A DNA stretch of 64,000 nucleotides from positions 310,001 through 374,000 of the forward strand of contig JAKSYS010000003.1 in the NCBI GenBank assembly GCA_022925895.1, in the 5' to 3' direction. Of the stretch, positions 63,254 to 64,000 are shown piece after piece. The notes beneath the pieces are model-generated. The model saw only the letters and a program-made list of their open reading frames with translations, was not told the origin of the DNA and searched no databases. Origin of the DNA: Fragilaria crotonensis (lineage: Eukaryota > Bacillariophyta > Fragilariophyceae > Fragilariales > Fragilariaceae). Each line of letters starts with the position of its first letter. Positions within the stretch are counted from its first letter, which is position 1. A program made the translations under genes and the position numbers.

Positions 63254-64000
63254 TTAATCGGAGAGGAACTGGTTATTCAGCATTGCATCAATGCTCCATG
63301 CCTTCCATTTGCGATCAAATGCGTCGTAGTATACATTCACTTCTTGCAGAATAGTGAGTGGCAAAACATATAGGAAATCTCGTCGAGCTTGGCGCTCTCC
63401 GTTTTCCAAGTGCTTCCGAATCCTCAGCAATGTCGCTGGTCGTCGGGGGTATCGACTGAATGGAATTGTTCTCAGGCTATCACGCACTTCAGATGCTTTA
63501 CGCACTCCAAATCCATGTTCATCATGACAGGAGAGATCGACCACGGCGCATAATGCCATTGCTCGCCTTCGAGCCGCCATGGAGTGGGCAATGTCTTCAA
63601 AGTGACGAGTGGCTTCCCGTCCAGCATGGATTTGAATCGTTTCGGGTGATCCAGGATGTATATCTAAGAATGCCGTTATGTCATAAATGTTCCCGTGCAG
63701 ACCAACCAAACAATCGTGAATCGAATTGTGCCCAGCAATAAGGTAGTTGATGTATGTTTGCCCAAATTCGAAATATAGTTGCTCGTCCAGGGGTCGGTCT
63801 TTGCATCGACTTCGTTTGCGAGCCTCGACACCAACTTCCCAAGACTGCACCAGCCATGCATAATCTCGAAACCAAAGCACCTTCCACAAGTGTTGACAAA
63901 TGACATTTTCTTCCGAATGCACCATTGCGTTGCATTCCTTATTGCAGCAAGCAAAAGTTGTAATATCTTTGGGATGTAAAAATGAAAACACGTGCAAGAG
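63254..64000 (-). CDS. F-box protein with cytochrome b5-like domain (partial at window edge)
   Basis: The frame is open to the end of the window without an ATG, so the N terminus lies outside. The visible 248 residues begin inside an F-box (LLHVFSFLHPKDITTFACCN), which normally recruits SKP1 and an SCF ubiquitin ligase. A Trp-rich linker follows (LWKVLWFRDYAWLVQSWEV). Residues about 100-145 form a cytochrome b5-like heme-binding domain: GNIYDITAFLDIHPG with the first heme His, then GREATRHFEDIAHS with the second. The remaining 100 residues are basic and unassigned. F-box plus cytochrome b5 is an unusual pairing and suggests a heme- or redox-responsive substrate receptor, which is inference. 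Confidence 0.82.
   Translation of the reverse strand, partial: LLHVFSFLHPKDITTFACCNKECNAMVHSEENVICQHLWKVLWFRDYAWLVQSWEVGVEARKRSRCKDRPLDEQLYFEFGQTYINYLIAGHNSIHDCLVGLHGNIYDITAFLDIHPGSPETIQIHAGREATRHFEDIAHSMAARRRAMALCAVVDLSCHDEHGFGVRKASEVRDSLRTIPFSRYPRRPATLLRIRKHLENGERQARRDFLYVLPLTILQEVNVYYDAFDRKWKAWSIDAMLNNQFLSD

Overview
The window looks like nuclear DNA of a photosynthetic stramenopile, most likely a diatom; a pennate species is a guess. The clearest evidence is a plastid heme oxygenase whose signal peptide ends in an ASAF-type motif (ALA|FF), the mark of transport through four plastid membranes. Supporting evidence is a chloroplast-sensor-kinase-like protein, short GT-AG introns (70-91 bp, two with a CTAAC branch-point-like motif), protein-only RNase P, a Ty1/copia element like those of diatoms, and compact gene pairs whose stop codons lie only 25-110 bp apart. 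TAA, TAG and TGA all end genes, so the code is standard.

Layout. 1-8.3 kb: a small membrane protein, NEDD8 E1 (UBA3), a serine racemase-like enzyme facing it tail to tail, an unknown protein and a Pkr1-like V-ATPase assembly factor. 8.7-13.6 kb: two PRORP genes in inverted, convergent orientation. 14-21.6 kb: ALG1 mannosyltransferase, a small MITE, a large TPR protein and a HAD hydrolase with a zinc ribbon. 22.5-27.9 kb: two close copies of an NmrA-like NAD(P)-binding protein. Between them lies a 2.27-kb element with terminal inverted repeats that carries about 15 tandem copies of a 73-bp hairpin unit. 28-31.6 kb: no genes recognised. 31.6-41.4 kb: a PHD/extended-PHD protein interrupted by an in-frame TGA, then two copies of a membrane-anchored HExxH metalloprotease flanking a cluster of DNA transposons (a hAT-type MITE and a 3.5-kb DDE transposon). 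42.5-51 kb: a sensor histidine kinase, a divergent DHHC-family protein, another MITE, a small two-exon gene and a 13-helix-class membrane protein of unknown function. 51-56.8 kb: a young, broken Ty1/copia element. 57.3-64 kb: heme oxygenase and a CNDP2-type dipeptidase (divergent), about 2.5 kb without genes, MOG1, and an F-box/cytochrome b5 protein cut by the window edge.

The host genes do not form one pathway. They cover protein modification (UBA3, DHHC, F-box), tRNA maturation (PRORPs), N-glycosylation (ALG1), plastid tetrapyrrole and redox signalling (heme oxygenase, sensor kinase), nuclear transport (MOG1) and metabolism. The recurring theme is local duplication (PRORP, NmrA-like, metalloprotease), together with small inverted-repeat elements. 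The most unusual feature is the hairpin array at 25.0-26.1 kb. One of its units carries two changes that together keep a stem base pair. The element that carries it shares its terminal motif with the short MITEs at 17.4 and 45.9 kb.
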